This document shows, piece after piece, positions 53,713 to 61,077 of a DNA stretch of 64,000 nt. Where the stretch lies: the NCBI RefSeq assembly GCF_009758205.1, contig NZ_WRXN01000001.1, forward strand, positions 558,001 to 622,000, in the 5' to 3' direction. This stretch comes from Chitinophaga tropicalis (GTDB taxonomy: Bacteria > Bacteroidota > Bacteroidia > Chitinophagales > Chitinophagaceae). Below the pieces are notes generated by a model. That model made no database searches, was not told where the DNA came from, and worked only from the letters and a program-made list of their open reading frames with translations. Both the position numbers and the translations under genes were made by a program. Every line of letters starts with the position of its first letter. Position 1 is the stretch's first letter.

Positions 53713-54033
53713 TTTTTGAAGGGCTTATAGATGCAATAAAATTTTGTTTCGCGGGGTATTATACAGGCCGTTTTATCTACAAGGCCTTCATTTTTGAATG
53801 GCTTATAGATCGCATAAAACTCAGTTATCCCTGTATCTGTAGGGGATATTTAATTCTCAGCGCTTTCATATGAAGGCCTTATGGTTACAATGGAAGTCAG
53901 ATTTCCGTGGATACCACGGAAAAACATCTTCTGTTCAAACTATAAAGCCTTCAAAAATGAAGGCCTTATAGCTTGAATGAAAATCATTTGTCTGAAGGGT
54001 TATACACGCTGATTAATTCTCAGCGCCTTCATA
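53713..54033. repeat. Degenerate repeat array around GAAGGCCTTATAG
   Basis: GAAGGGCTTATAG at 53718-53730, GAATGGCTTATAG at 53796-53808, GAAGGCCTTATGG at 53872-53884 and GAAGGCCTTATAG at 53959-53971 recur at 76-88 bases, with GAAGGGTTATA at 53994. A second motif, AATTCTCAGCGC[T/C]TTCATA, occurs at 53852-53870 and 54015-54033. No gene is seen. The array lies between the nadA terminator and a perfect DnaA box. Confidence 0.65.
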
Positions 54034-54053
54034 AGAAAGATGTTTTTACACAG

Positions 54054-54062
54054 TTATCCACA
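54054..54062 (+). other. Perfect DnaA box
   Basis: TTATCCACA, with the one-mismatch box TTATACACG at 54000-54008 nearby, just past the repeat array. Confidence 0.6.
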
Positions 54063-54091
54063 TTTCAGATAAAAAACTGCTGAATTTGTTT

Positions 54092-54808
54092 TTAACCAAG
54101 CCCGCCATGACATGAAAGCACTATTCCGTTAACATAGTTGTTTATAACTACACTTAAAATAGCATTTGCCACTTCTTCAGCTTGTCCAACTCTGCCCACA
54201 CAAACCTGCTTTGAAAAATGCGCGAAAGTATCGGCTTTATCTGCTTCATTTAAAAAGTCCCACCAGGCTGTGTCTATTACTCCTGGAGAAACTGCATTGA
54301 TCCGCAAAGGCTGAAGATCTTTTGCAAGTATAGGCACCATAATTTCAAGCGCCCCGTTAATGGCAGCAAGCCCTGAAGTACCTGGTAAACGTGCGGAACT
54401 GGATGCGGCTGTGACAAGAGTAACGCTTCCGGTTTTCTCAACAAATGGAAGAGCTGCCTGGATGGTTTCGAGATGTGACCAGAATTTCTGATCAAATCCT
54501 GCACGGAGTTCATCGAGAGAAAGGGTAGGGAAGGAACCCGCACCTTTCGATCCGCTTACTGAAATAATCAGGTGATGAAAAGTGCCGGATGAAGAAAAGA
54601 AGACTTGCAGATCTGCCGGATCACTACTGTCAAGTTTTGTAATGTTCAGCTTCGGGTTTTCCTGTTTTACTTTTTGAAGTTTTTTTTCATCCCGGCCTGT
54701 AATTGTAACAATGGCGCCGAGGCCGGATAAAAGTTGAGCTGTAGCCAGGCCTATCCCTGAAGATCCTCCCGCTATAAGAATTCTTTGATTTTCTATTTGC
54801 TTTGTCAT
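54092..54808 (-). CDS. SDR-family protein lacking the catalytic Tyr-Lys pair
   Basis: 238 residues from the ATG at 54808; a TTG seven codons upstream is less likely. The Rossmann start is RILIAGGSSGIGLATAQLLSGLGAIVTITGRD, with GxxxGxG intact, followed by KLDSSDPADL and VTLVTAASSSARLPG. Where classical SDRs have YxxxK, this one reads SGLAAINGALEIM, so Tyr and Lys are replaced, while LQPLRINAVSPGVIDT is normal. A subgroup with this AAINGALE pattern exists among SDR-like proteins. Redox activity is uncertain. An AraC regulator lies 77 bases upstream on the same strand and may control it. Confidence 0.83.
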   Translation of the reverse strand: MTKQIENQRILIAGGSSGIGLATAQLLSGLGAIVTITGRDEKKLQKVKQENPKLNITKLDSSDPADLQVFFSSSGTFHHLIISVSGSKGAGSFPTLSLDELRAGFDQKFWSHLETIQAALPFVEKTGSVTLVTAASSSARLPGTSGLAAINGALEIMVPILAKDLQPLRINAVSPGVIDTAWWDFLNEADKADTFAHFSKQVCVGRVGQAEEVANAILSVVINNYVNGIVLSCHGGLG

Positions 54809-54885
54809 AGTGTTTTGTTTACAAAGCAAAGTTGCAAAGGATGCCGGCAGGAGAATTGTTCACATGGTTCGGATCATTGATCGGT

Positions 54886-55836
54886 TCATGCCGGAAACCT
54901 CTCCGCCGGGCGGGTGTTTCTGTAATCCCCGGGAGTATTTCCTGTTTGCTTTCTGAAAAAATGATTAAATGCAGATGGTTCGCTGAAATTTAATTTATAC
55001 GCGATCTCGGCAGAACTGAGTTCAGTGTATCTTAGAAGTACCTTTGCCTCCTGGACTAACATCTCGTTAATGGCATCTGAGGCAGTTTGATTGGTAACAG
55101 CCTTTACCGTGCGGTTCAGATAATTTGGAGTAACATGCAAAAGTTTCGCATAATCTGCTACATGCCGCAACTCAAGAAAATGTTGCGCTACTAATTTGTG
55201 AAAACGGGTAACAAGATGGTGAACCGGACTCAGTTCCCGGTTAATTGAAAGTTCCTGTTTTTCATAACTTCTTTTCGCCACCAGCAACAGGAGGTAGAGA
55301 TACATTTTTATGGCTTTGGTCCGGCCGGTGTTTTCCTCACGTATCTCAATATTGATCCGGTTAAGAAGTTCAGTCATCTCATTGATTTCTTCTGAAACAC
55401 ATTGAAAGACCTGTATGCCTGAATAGTCAAAAAAGGGAAATTCCTGCTGTAGGGTAGTGGAAGGTAATAGATTTTCCAGGAACGTATCTTCAAATAGTAC
55501 ATAGTATCCAAACAGATCGTCACTTACGTCAGATTTGGCATGTACCTGTCCCGGGGCAGTAAAAATTACAGTGCCGGCAGTAACATTGAAATGCTCAAGG
55601 CCAATTTGTATATGAAGGGAGCCGTTAATCAGAAGTCCGAATCTATAGAACGATGATTTTGAAGGTGAGTAGGAAGGAAGCATTCCATCAGAAGAATATA
55701 TTTCAAATCCTGGGATATGCAGATGTTGGGATAGCTGATGAGATCCAAAAATATTTTTAACGGCAGGTTCCCGGTGAAGTTTTGAGTGCTCTGGACTTAA
55801 GGAGTGGGCAGGAATTTGATTTTTGAGTGTCTTCAT
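54886..55836 (-). CDS. AraC family transcriptional regulator
   Basis: 316 residues. The N-terminal cupin-like sensor (about 35-170) contains LINGSLHIQIGLEHFNVTAGTVIFTAPGQVHAKSDVSDDLFGYYVLFEDTFLENLL. The C-terminal AraC double HTH (about 215-310) has FLELRHVADYAKLLHVTPNYLNRTVKAVTNQTASDAINEMLVQEAKVLLRYTELSSAEIAYKLNFSEPSAFNHFFRKQTGNTPGDYRN. The ligand is unknown. It is followed on the same strand by the SDR gene, and local pairing of AraC regulator with a target oxidoreductase is common. Confidence 0.92.
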   Translation of the reverse strand: MKTLKNQIPAHSLSPEHSKLHREPAVKNIFGSHQLSQHLHIPGFEIYSSDGMLPSYSPSKSSFYRFGLLINGSLHIQIGLEHFNVTAGTVIFTAPGQVHAKSDVSDDLFGYYVLFEDTFLENLLPSTTLQQEFPFFDYSGIQVFQCVSEEINEMTELLNRINIEIREENTGRTKAIKMYLYLLLLVAKRSYEKQELSINRELSPVHHLVTRFHKLVAQHFLELRHVADYAKLLHVTPNYLNRTVKAVTNQTASDAINEMLVQEAKVLLRYTELSSAEIAYKLNFSEPSAFNHFFRKQTGNTPGDYRNTRPAERFPA

Positions 55837-55910
55837 ACGGATAAAATTACGAATGATCCTATCACTTCAGACGTTTCTTACATGAGTGGATCATTCGTAA
55901 TTATATCTTG

Positions 55911-56150
55911 TCAGGCAATTTCTTCCACCCATATAAAGTCCGCTTCTGTTTTGCGGAGAGATAGATTGTAGCCAGCCACCATAATTGAGATCGGATCTCC
56001 AAGTGGAGCAACCTTTTCTATCTTCACCGTTTCTCCGGGAACACATCCCATTTCCATCAATTTGATATGCAGATCATCCTTTTCGAAGGAGGTTATTACT
56101 GCACTTTTTCCAATAGCAAGGGAAGACAATTTAATCACTCCTTTTTTCAT
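55911..56150 (-). CDS. feoA: FeoA domain protein (orphan)
   Basis: 79 residues, a single SH3-like FeoA domain: KLSSLAIGKSAVITSFEKDDLHIKLMEMGCVPGETVKIEKVAPLGDPISIMVAGYNLSLRKTEADFIWVE. FeoA assists the ferrous iron transporter FeoB. No feoB lies next to it: downstream on the same strand is the AraC gene, 74 bases away. Its promoter is one of the best in the window (56221-56252, minus strand), and 20 bases of it are identical to the sequence upstream of the Nfu gene. Confidence 0.9.
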   Translation of the reverse strand: MKKGVIKLSSLAIGKSAVITSFEKDDLHIKLMEMGCVPGETVKIEKVAPLGDPISIMVAGYNLSLRKTEADFIWVEEIA

Positions 56151-56220
56151 CCGTTTGTTATTTTTAGCTTTGGCCAGATACTTCCCTGGTTAGTTTAGTA
56201 TGTCTGGAATTTTGATGGAA

Positions 56221-56252
56221 CAAAGGTAGTGGCTGCAGCCCAATCAAACAAA
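56221..56252 (-). promoter_or_regulatory. Promoter of feoA with exact -33/-7 spacing
   Basis: On the minus strand TTTG (56249-56252) and TACCTTTG (56221-56228) are separated by 20 bases, a full match to the Bacteroidota consensus. The leader before the ATG at 56150 is about 65 bases. Confidence 0.7.
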
Positions 56253-56315
56253 GACAGGTATGGGTGAATCAGAAATTTCACTATACTTTTACATTCTCAA
56301 TTAATTATAACAAAC

Positions 56316-56738
56316 ATGGCTATAAATTTTACCCCTCATGAGGTAAAGGTGAATTTAAAGAATAAGACCAGGCTCAAGGCTTTTTTAAAAGAACAATTTG
56401 CCAGGGAAGGGCAGGGGCTAAAAAGTTTGCAGTATGTTTTCTGTAGTGACGACTATCTTTTGGAGATAAATCAACAGTTTCTGCAACATGATACCCTCAC
56501 TGATATTGTTACTTTCGAGCTTGGAACTGATCCCGGTGTAACAGAAGGTGAGATTTATATAAGCGTAGACAGGGTGAGAGACAATGCAGAAAAGTTCAAA
56601 GTTAGTGAGGAACAGGAGCTGCATAGAGTAATTTTTCATGGGGCTTTACACTTATGTGGGTATAAAGATAAGCGTAAGGACCAGGCAGCTAAGATGAGGG
56701 AGAAAGAGAATGAATACCTCCAGCTATATTTTGGATAA
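56316..56738 (+). CDS. ybeY: Endoribonuclease YbeY (16S rRNA maturation)
   Basis: 140 residues. The zinc motif reads HRVIFHGALHLCGYKDKRKDQ; the family has H-x3-H-x5-H/D, and here the third ligand is Asp, as expected for Bacteroidota members. LQYVFCSDDYLLEINQQFLQHDTLTDIVTFELG is the conserved core, with NxxxxxxDxxTDVxSF-like spacing. It takes part in 16S rRNA 3' processing and ribosome quality control. The terminator hairpin right after the stop is also a parS site. Confidence 0.95.
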   Translation: MAINFTPHEVKVNLKNKTRLKAFLKEQFAREGQGLKSLQYVFCSDDYLLEINQQFLQHDTLTDIVTFELGTDPGVTEGEIYISVDRVRDNAEKFKVSEEQELHRVIFHGALHLCGYKDKRKDQAAKMREKENEYLQLYFG

Positions 56739-56741
56739 GCT

Positions 56742-56777
56742 AAAGAGGGATGTTCCACGTGGAACATCCCTCTTTTC
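56742..56777. other. parS site 1, inside the ybeY terminator palindrome
   Basis: TGTTCCACGTGGAACA at 56751-56766 is a perfect 16-bp palindrome matching the ParB-binding parS consensus (TGTTnCACGTGnAACA). It is the centre of a 34-base perfect palindrome (56742-56775, outer arms AAAGAGGGA/TCCCTCTTT) ending in T-rich DNA 4 bases past the ybeY stop, so it can act as a terminator as well. Confidence 0.8.
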
Positions 56778-58397
56778 TGTTCCTCAGTTCTTCATTTTTT
56801 TGGTTTGGCGGTACATTCAAGATTTTTCTTTTTTGATAGTTAATCCAAACTCAGCTTAAAAGTTCCTCTTAATAGCTAACTTTAATTCTACCAAAAGGAA
56901 CGAATTTTTCCTTCTCATATTCCGGTGTTATCATTTACCCTCCTTATTTTCTATAGAAATTTTAATGGGATCCTTCGTTTAATCACCCATTGCCTCTGAG
57001 CTTCTAAGCATTTCCTTTTACTTATTACTTCAACTTACCTTCCCAAAGAGTCCCGTTAAGTCTTATTTTCTTCCAGGGAACATACCCCGAAATCTTTCTA
57101 TCTAATACCTCTTTGCTTGAGGAAAGACCAACTTGCCACTGTTAATTCTTCAGTTTTATGCAATCCCATTCCAAGCTTTTCAAAGTATACCTCGTATTAC
57201 CTCATAGTGTACTTTCTCCCCAAGAATATTCTCTAACTATTATGGTACTCCTGGTTTCCTGCAGGCTCCTTTCAAAGCCGTCTTTCTAATATCCCATTTT
57301 ATTCTCTCTATGAAAGCTCAACCAACTAGCTCAACCATTTTTGTTTCCGGTTCTAATGTATCTATCCAAAAACTTTCCTTTAAGTGTTCTTCCAATCTTT
57401 CGCCTTACCTTTTAAAAGACGGAGGTTTCTTACTAAACCTTCGGTTTCATTTCAGGTCCTCCCAAGAGATGTCTTCCCTGATACCTGGTTTTACCCTCTG
57501 GTAAGCACTGGCTGCTCACTGGTTTATCCAAGTCCATCGGTACCTTTCCAAGGTACTTCCAAAACAATATTTCTGGTACCTCCTCTGCCTGTTTTGAAAA
57601 GTATCCTCTCCCTATTTAACCCCAATTCTTATTCAAACCTTTCGAAGATGTTTTCCCAGACAGAGTGTTTTCCTTTTCCTGAAGGCACCAACCTTTCATT
57701 ATTGTCTTCCGGCTCAATTACAAGCCACCTCAACTTTCTTCAAAATTGCCCTTTTAAAATATCTCATCTTACTTCTCTGGAAGGGATCGTCTTTTTATTA
57801 AGTGTCAGTTTCTTCCAAACGGCCCAGGAATGTTTTACCTAAAACACCGCACTTTATTCTTCCGGGAAGATAAACCTGACTCTAAATATTCCACTGTTTT
57901 ATTAATAACTATTCAACTTCTCCCTGAGATATTCTTTCAAAGATTTCATTTTACTCTTTGAAAGGAATATTTTTTCCCGGTTTAGTCTACAGTTTAATAC
58001 CAGCTTCTCAAAGAGATTCCCCTGAACTAACTAACCTCATCTTACCTCTGCGAAAGGAGAGAACCTCCCTGATTATCTCTACTATCAAACTCATCCTACC
58101 TGTTCAAAAGGGAGTAACCTTTGTCTAATTGCTCCCCTGTTTTCTCAATCATCATTCAACCTCTCCCTGAAAACTGCCCTTGCTCGTACTCATACCTACC
58201 TCTTTGAAAGGTTATTTTACTTACTGGTTCCTTGAATTCACCTTTCAAACAGCTCTCTTTTTATCTCTCGGTCTCTTTCTAAAAACGTCCTACCAGTCTC
58301 GGTTAATAAAGAACCTCTTATTCAAAGCCTCCCAAATACTTTATCTTGCCCCTATTATTTTTTCTAAAACACTCTTCACTCCAAACCCATTTCTTAA
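56778..58397. other. Gene-free, G-poor pyrimidine-rich region between the two parS sites
   Basis: No ORF in these 1.6 kb has a conserved-looking protein or a signal for translation. The plus strand is rich in C and T: lines 57241-57300, 57721-57780 and 58021-58080 contain 41, 40 and 35 pyrimidines of 60, and G:C counts of 9:17, 4:18 and 8:19. Short imperfect repeats of the type ACCTnTTTGAAAGG recur (for example 57985, 58049, 58110, 58197). Its borders are two identical parS palindromes. I see no gene remnant. A centromere-like or origin-linked role is inferred from position only. Confidence 0.6.
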
Positions 58398-58413
58398 TGT
58401 TCCACGTGGAACA
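58398..58413. other. parS site 2, upstream of mnmG
   Basis: TGTTCCACGTGGAACA, identical to site 1 over 16 bases but without the outer palindrome arms. It ends 21 bases before the mnmG -7 box (58435-58442), so bound ParB would cover the -33 region. Confidence 0.8.
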
Positions 58414-58434
58414 TAATATATCCCACCTTCTATG

Positions 58435-58442
58435 TACTTTTG
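58435..58442 (+). promoter_or_regulatory. Promoter -7 box TACTTTTG of mnmG
   Basis: TACTTTTG matches TAnnTTTG, 18 bases before the ATG at 58461. No TTTG is found at the expected -33 position, which is taken by the parS site edge. Confidence 0.55.
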
Positions 58443-58460
58443 CATCTTCAAACTAAATGA

Positions 58461-60329
58461 ATGTTTCCATCTTACGATGTTATAGTGGTAGGCGCCGGAC
58501 ATGCCGGTTGCGAGGCAGCCGCGGCAGCTGCAAACATGGGGTCAAAAGTATTACTTGTCACCATGAACATGCAGACTATTGCCCAGATGAGTTGTAACCC
58601 AGCAATGGGAGGTATAGCCAAAGGGCAGATAGTAAGAGAGATTGATGCACTGGGAGGATACTCCGGTATAGTAACAGACCAATCAATGATACAGTTCCGC
58701 ATGCTGAATAGGTCTAAAGGACCTGCCATGTGGAGCCCAAGAACACAAAATGATAGAATGCTGTTTGCTGCAAAGTGGAGAGAAGCCCTTGAGCAAACAC
58801 CTAATGTGGACTTTTACCAGGACATGGTAAAAGGTCTTTTGGTAAAAGACGGTAGATGCTGCGGAGTAGTAACCGGATTAGGACATGAAATAAAAGCTAA
58901 AGCAGTTGTACTCACCAACGGAACTTTCCTGAACGGAGTAATGCATATAGGAGATAAACAGTTTGGCGGCGGACGCGTAGCAGAAAAAGCCGCGACCGGA
59001 ATTACCGAACAACTGGTTTCCCTGGGCTTTGAAAGTGACCGCCTGAAAACAGGAACACCTCCCAGAATAGACGCAAGAAGCCTGGACTATTCCAAAATGG
59101 AAGAACAAAAAGGAGATGATGTTATTACCGGCTTCTCTTACCTGGACGTTGAAAAAATAAAACCTGAACAACAACGTAGCTGCTACATCACTTACACAAG
59201 TGGTGATGTACACGAAATGCTGAAAACAGGATTTGACAGATCTCCCATGTTCCAGGGTAGGATACAGGGAGTAGGCCCCAGGTACTGCCCAAGTATCGAA
59301 GACAAGATCAACCGCTTTGCCGAAAGAGACAGACACCAGCTTTTTGTAGAACCCGAAGGTTGGAACACTGTCGAAATATATGTGAACGGTTTTTCTACCT
59401 CACTGCCGGAAGATGTTCAATACAAAGCTCTGCAGCTAGTACCCGGATTTGAGAACTGCAAAATGTTCCGACCAGGATATGCCATAGAATATGATTACTT
59501 CCCACCAACCCAGTTACAGTTCTCACTTGAAACAAAACAAGTGCAGAACCTTTTCTTTGCCGGCCAGATAAATGGTACCACCGGTTATGAAGAAGCAGCA
59601 TGTCAGGGTCTGATGGCAGGTATCAACGCTCACCTGAAAGCAACAGGTCAGGCGCCTTTTGTTCTGAAAAGAAGTGAAGCATACATCGGAGTACTGATAG
59701 ACGATCTGATCAATAAAGGTACTGACGAACCTTACCGCATGTTCACCTCAAGAGCAGAATTCCGTACCTTGCTCAGACAGGATAATGCAGACCTCCGTCT
59801 TACAGAACAAAGTTTCCGGATGGGACTTGCCGGACAAAACAGGATGGAAAAAGTAATCGTGAAAAGGGAAGGAGTGGAGAAAGTGAAAACTATCCTGAAA
59901 GAATTACCGGTAGATCCTGAAGATATCAATCACCTGCTGGCTGAAAAAAATACTTCCCCTCTTCCTCAAAGAATGAGAGCTTACCAGATACTGCTTCGCC
60001 CAACCCTGGATATTTTTTCAATGAAAGAAAAAGTAACGAAGATCGGAAAAGCACTGGCTGGGTTCAGCGATGAAACTTTAGAACAGGCAGAGATCCAGAT
60101 CAAGTATGAAGTATATATCGAAAAGGAAAATGAACTGGTGAAAAAAATGAGCCAGATGGAAGACCTCATCATTCCCGATAGCTTCGATTATTCAAAACTC
60201 GTTTCACTCAGCGCCGAAGCAAGACAGAAATTTAACAGGATACGCCCCCGTACTTTAGGTCAGGCAAGCAGGATCAGTGGAGTCAACCCTAGTGATGTTC
60301 AGATCCTCATGGTATATATGGGCAGATAA
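58461..60329 (+). CDS. mnmG: tRNA uridine-5-carboxymethylaminomethyl modification enzyme
   Basis: 622 residues, full length. The FAD site is YDVIVVGAGHAGCEAAAAAANMGSKVLLVTMN; then MSCNPAMGGIAKGQIVREIDALGG, ATGITEQLVSLGFESDRLKTGTPPRID, MFRPGYAIEYDYFPPTQL and FFAGQINGTTGYEEAACQGLMAGINA. The C-terminal MnmE-binding helical domain has TSRAEFRTLLRQDNADLRLTE. With MnmE it makes cmnm5U34 in tRNA. Also called gidA, it is often next to the chromosomal origin, which agrees with the parS sites and DnaA boxes here. Own terminator. Confidence 0.98.
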   Translation: MFPSYDVIVVGAGHAGCEAAAAAANMGSKVLLVTMNMQTIAQMSCNPAMGGIAKGQIVREIDALGGYSGIVTDQSMIQFRMLNRSKGPAMWSPRTQNDRMLFAAKWREALEQTPNVDFYQDMVKGLLVKDGRCCGVVTGLGHEIKAKAVVLTNGTFLNGVMHIGDKQFGGGRVAEKAATGITEQLVSLGFESDRLKTGTPPRIDARSLDYSKMEEQKGDDVITGFSYLDVEKIKPEQQRSCYITYTSGDVHEMLKTGFDRSPMFQGRIQGVGPRYCPSIEDKINRFAERDRHQLFVEPEGWNTVEIYVNGFSTSLPEDVQYKALQLVPGFENCKMFRPGYAIEYDYFPPTQLQFSLETKQVQNLFFAGQINGTTGYEEAACQGLMAGINAHLKATGQAPFVLKRSEAYIGVLIDDLINKGTDEPYRMFTSRAEFRTLLRQDNADLRLTEQSFRMGLAGQNRMEKVIVKREGVEKVKTILKELPVDPEDINHLLAEKNTSPLPQRMRAYQILLRPTLDIFSMKEKVTKIGKALAGFSDETLEQAEIQIKYEVYIEKENELVKKMSQMEDLIIPDSFDYSKLVSLSAEARQKFNRIRPRTLGQASRISGVNPSDVQILMVYMGR

Positions 60330-60365
60330 AACTTAGAAATATTCAGATAGTTTTTTGTCTAAAAT

Positions 60366-60402
60366 AAAAATACATGCTTTTTTATGAGCATGTATTTTTT
60401 TT
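60366..60402 (+). terminator. Intrinsic terminator of mnmG
   Basis: ATACATGCT at 60370-60378 pairs with AGCATGTAT at 60387-60395, followed by eight T. It lies 37 bases past the stop. Confidence 0.85.
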
Positions 60403-60419
60403 GTTTATATTCGTTCCGA

Positions 60420-60719
60420 ACCGGAGAAAACACTATTGAAAGAGCAACCGAAGAGTATCAACCTATAAATTCAGATACACACAAACCAGAATTTTTATTC
60501 CACTTGTTGAGAAAACCAGAATTGGGACCTACTAGTTTTATGTCAGGGTTTTTGTTTTGAAAAGTTCCAATAAAATTCTCTCCAATTATTTGCTTCGCTT
60601 TTTTATTTCATTTCGAAGAAACTATCATCATCATATTTTAGTAAGAATTGTTTTTTAAAGTAAAGGTTAAATTAGAAGTATAAAGTAACCCGGTCCGTTT
60701 CTTCGGACTGGGCTTTTTT
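60420..60719 (+). ncRNA. Gene-free stretch ending in an orphan terminator
   Basis: CCCGGTCCG at 60689-60697 pairs with CGGACTGGG at 60704-60712 (one G-U pair), loop TTTCTT, followed by CTTTTTTAT. No gene precedes it on the plus strand after the mnmG terminator, so a small RNA may end here, but no convincing promoter is seen. Confidence 0.3.
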
Positions 60720-61077
60720 ATACCCAAAACTCCGGAAGACCGAAATCTCCTTTATTTAAAAAATCCAGTCTTGCACAGCGAAAAAGATCCCTCTCTCAAA
60801 AAGAGTTTTGCCGAAGACGCGAAACCCATTTTGAAAGCAGTTTTTACATCAAAACGAAATTTTAAACTAATGTACTAACCAATAATTACTAATTTATTGA
60901 CATTCAATTAATTATGTATTTTTATATCGAGCTCATTATCTCCCTAAATTTCAACGATCTCAAAATTGGCATATCATTGCCTCAAAATAGGGGTGAAGTG
61001 AGAAATTGCCCTTTAAAATGCGTTTTCTTCATTTATGGCATATTTTGTAATTTGTTTACACTAAAAGTCCGCTCTAT
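60720..61077. other. Gene-free stretch upstream of the lactonase-family gene
   Basis: AT-rich with no credible ORF. At 60787-60832 TCTCAAAAAGAG...CATTTTGAAAGC looks like a decayed copy of the A/T-based hairpin family found at 12857. Otherwise I see nothing. Confidence 0.35.

Noticed and set aside
57310..57842. Two overlapping plus-strand frames of 64 and 152 codons
   Set aside because: They lie in the pyrimidine-rich region, are Phe/Ser/Pro/Leu-rich as expected from C/T-rich DNA, and show no motif.
58180..58416. 78-codon plus-strand frame ending in parS 2
   Set aside because: Hydrophobic because of T-rich codons; no ribosome site or family features.
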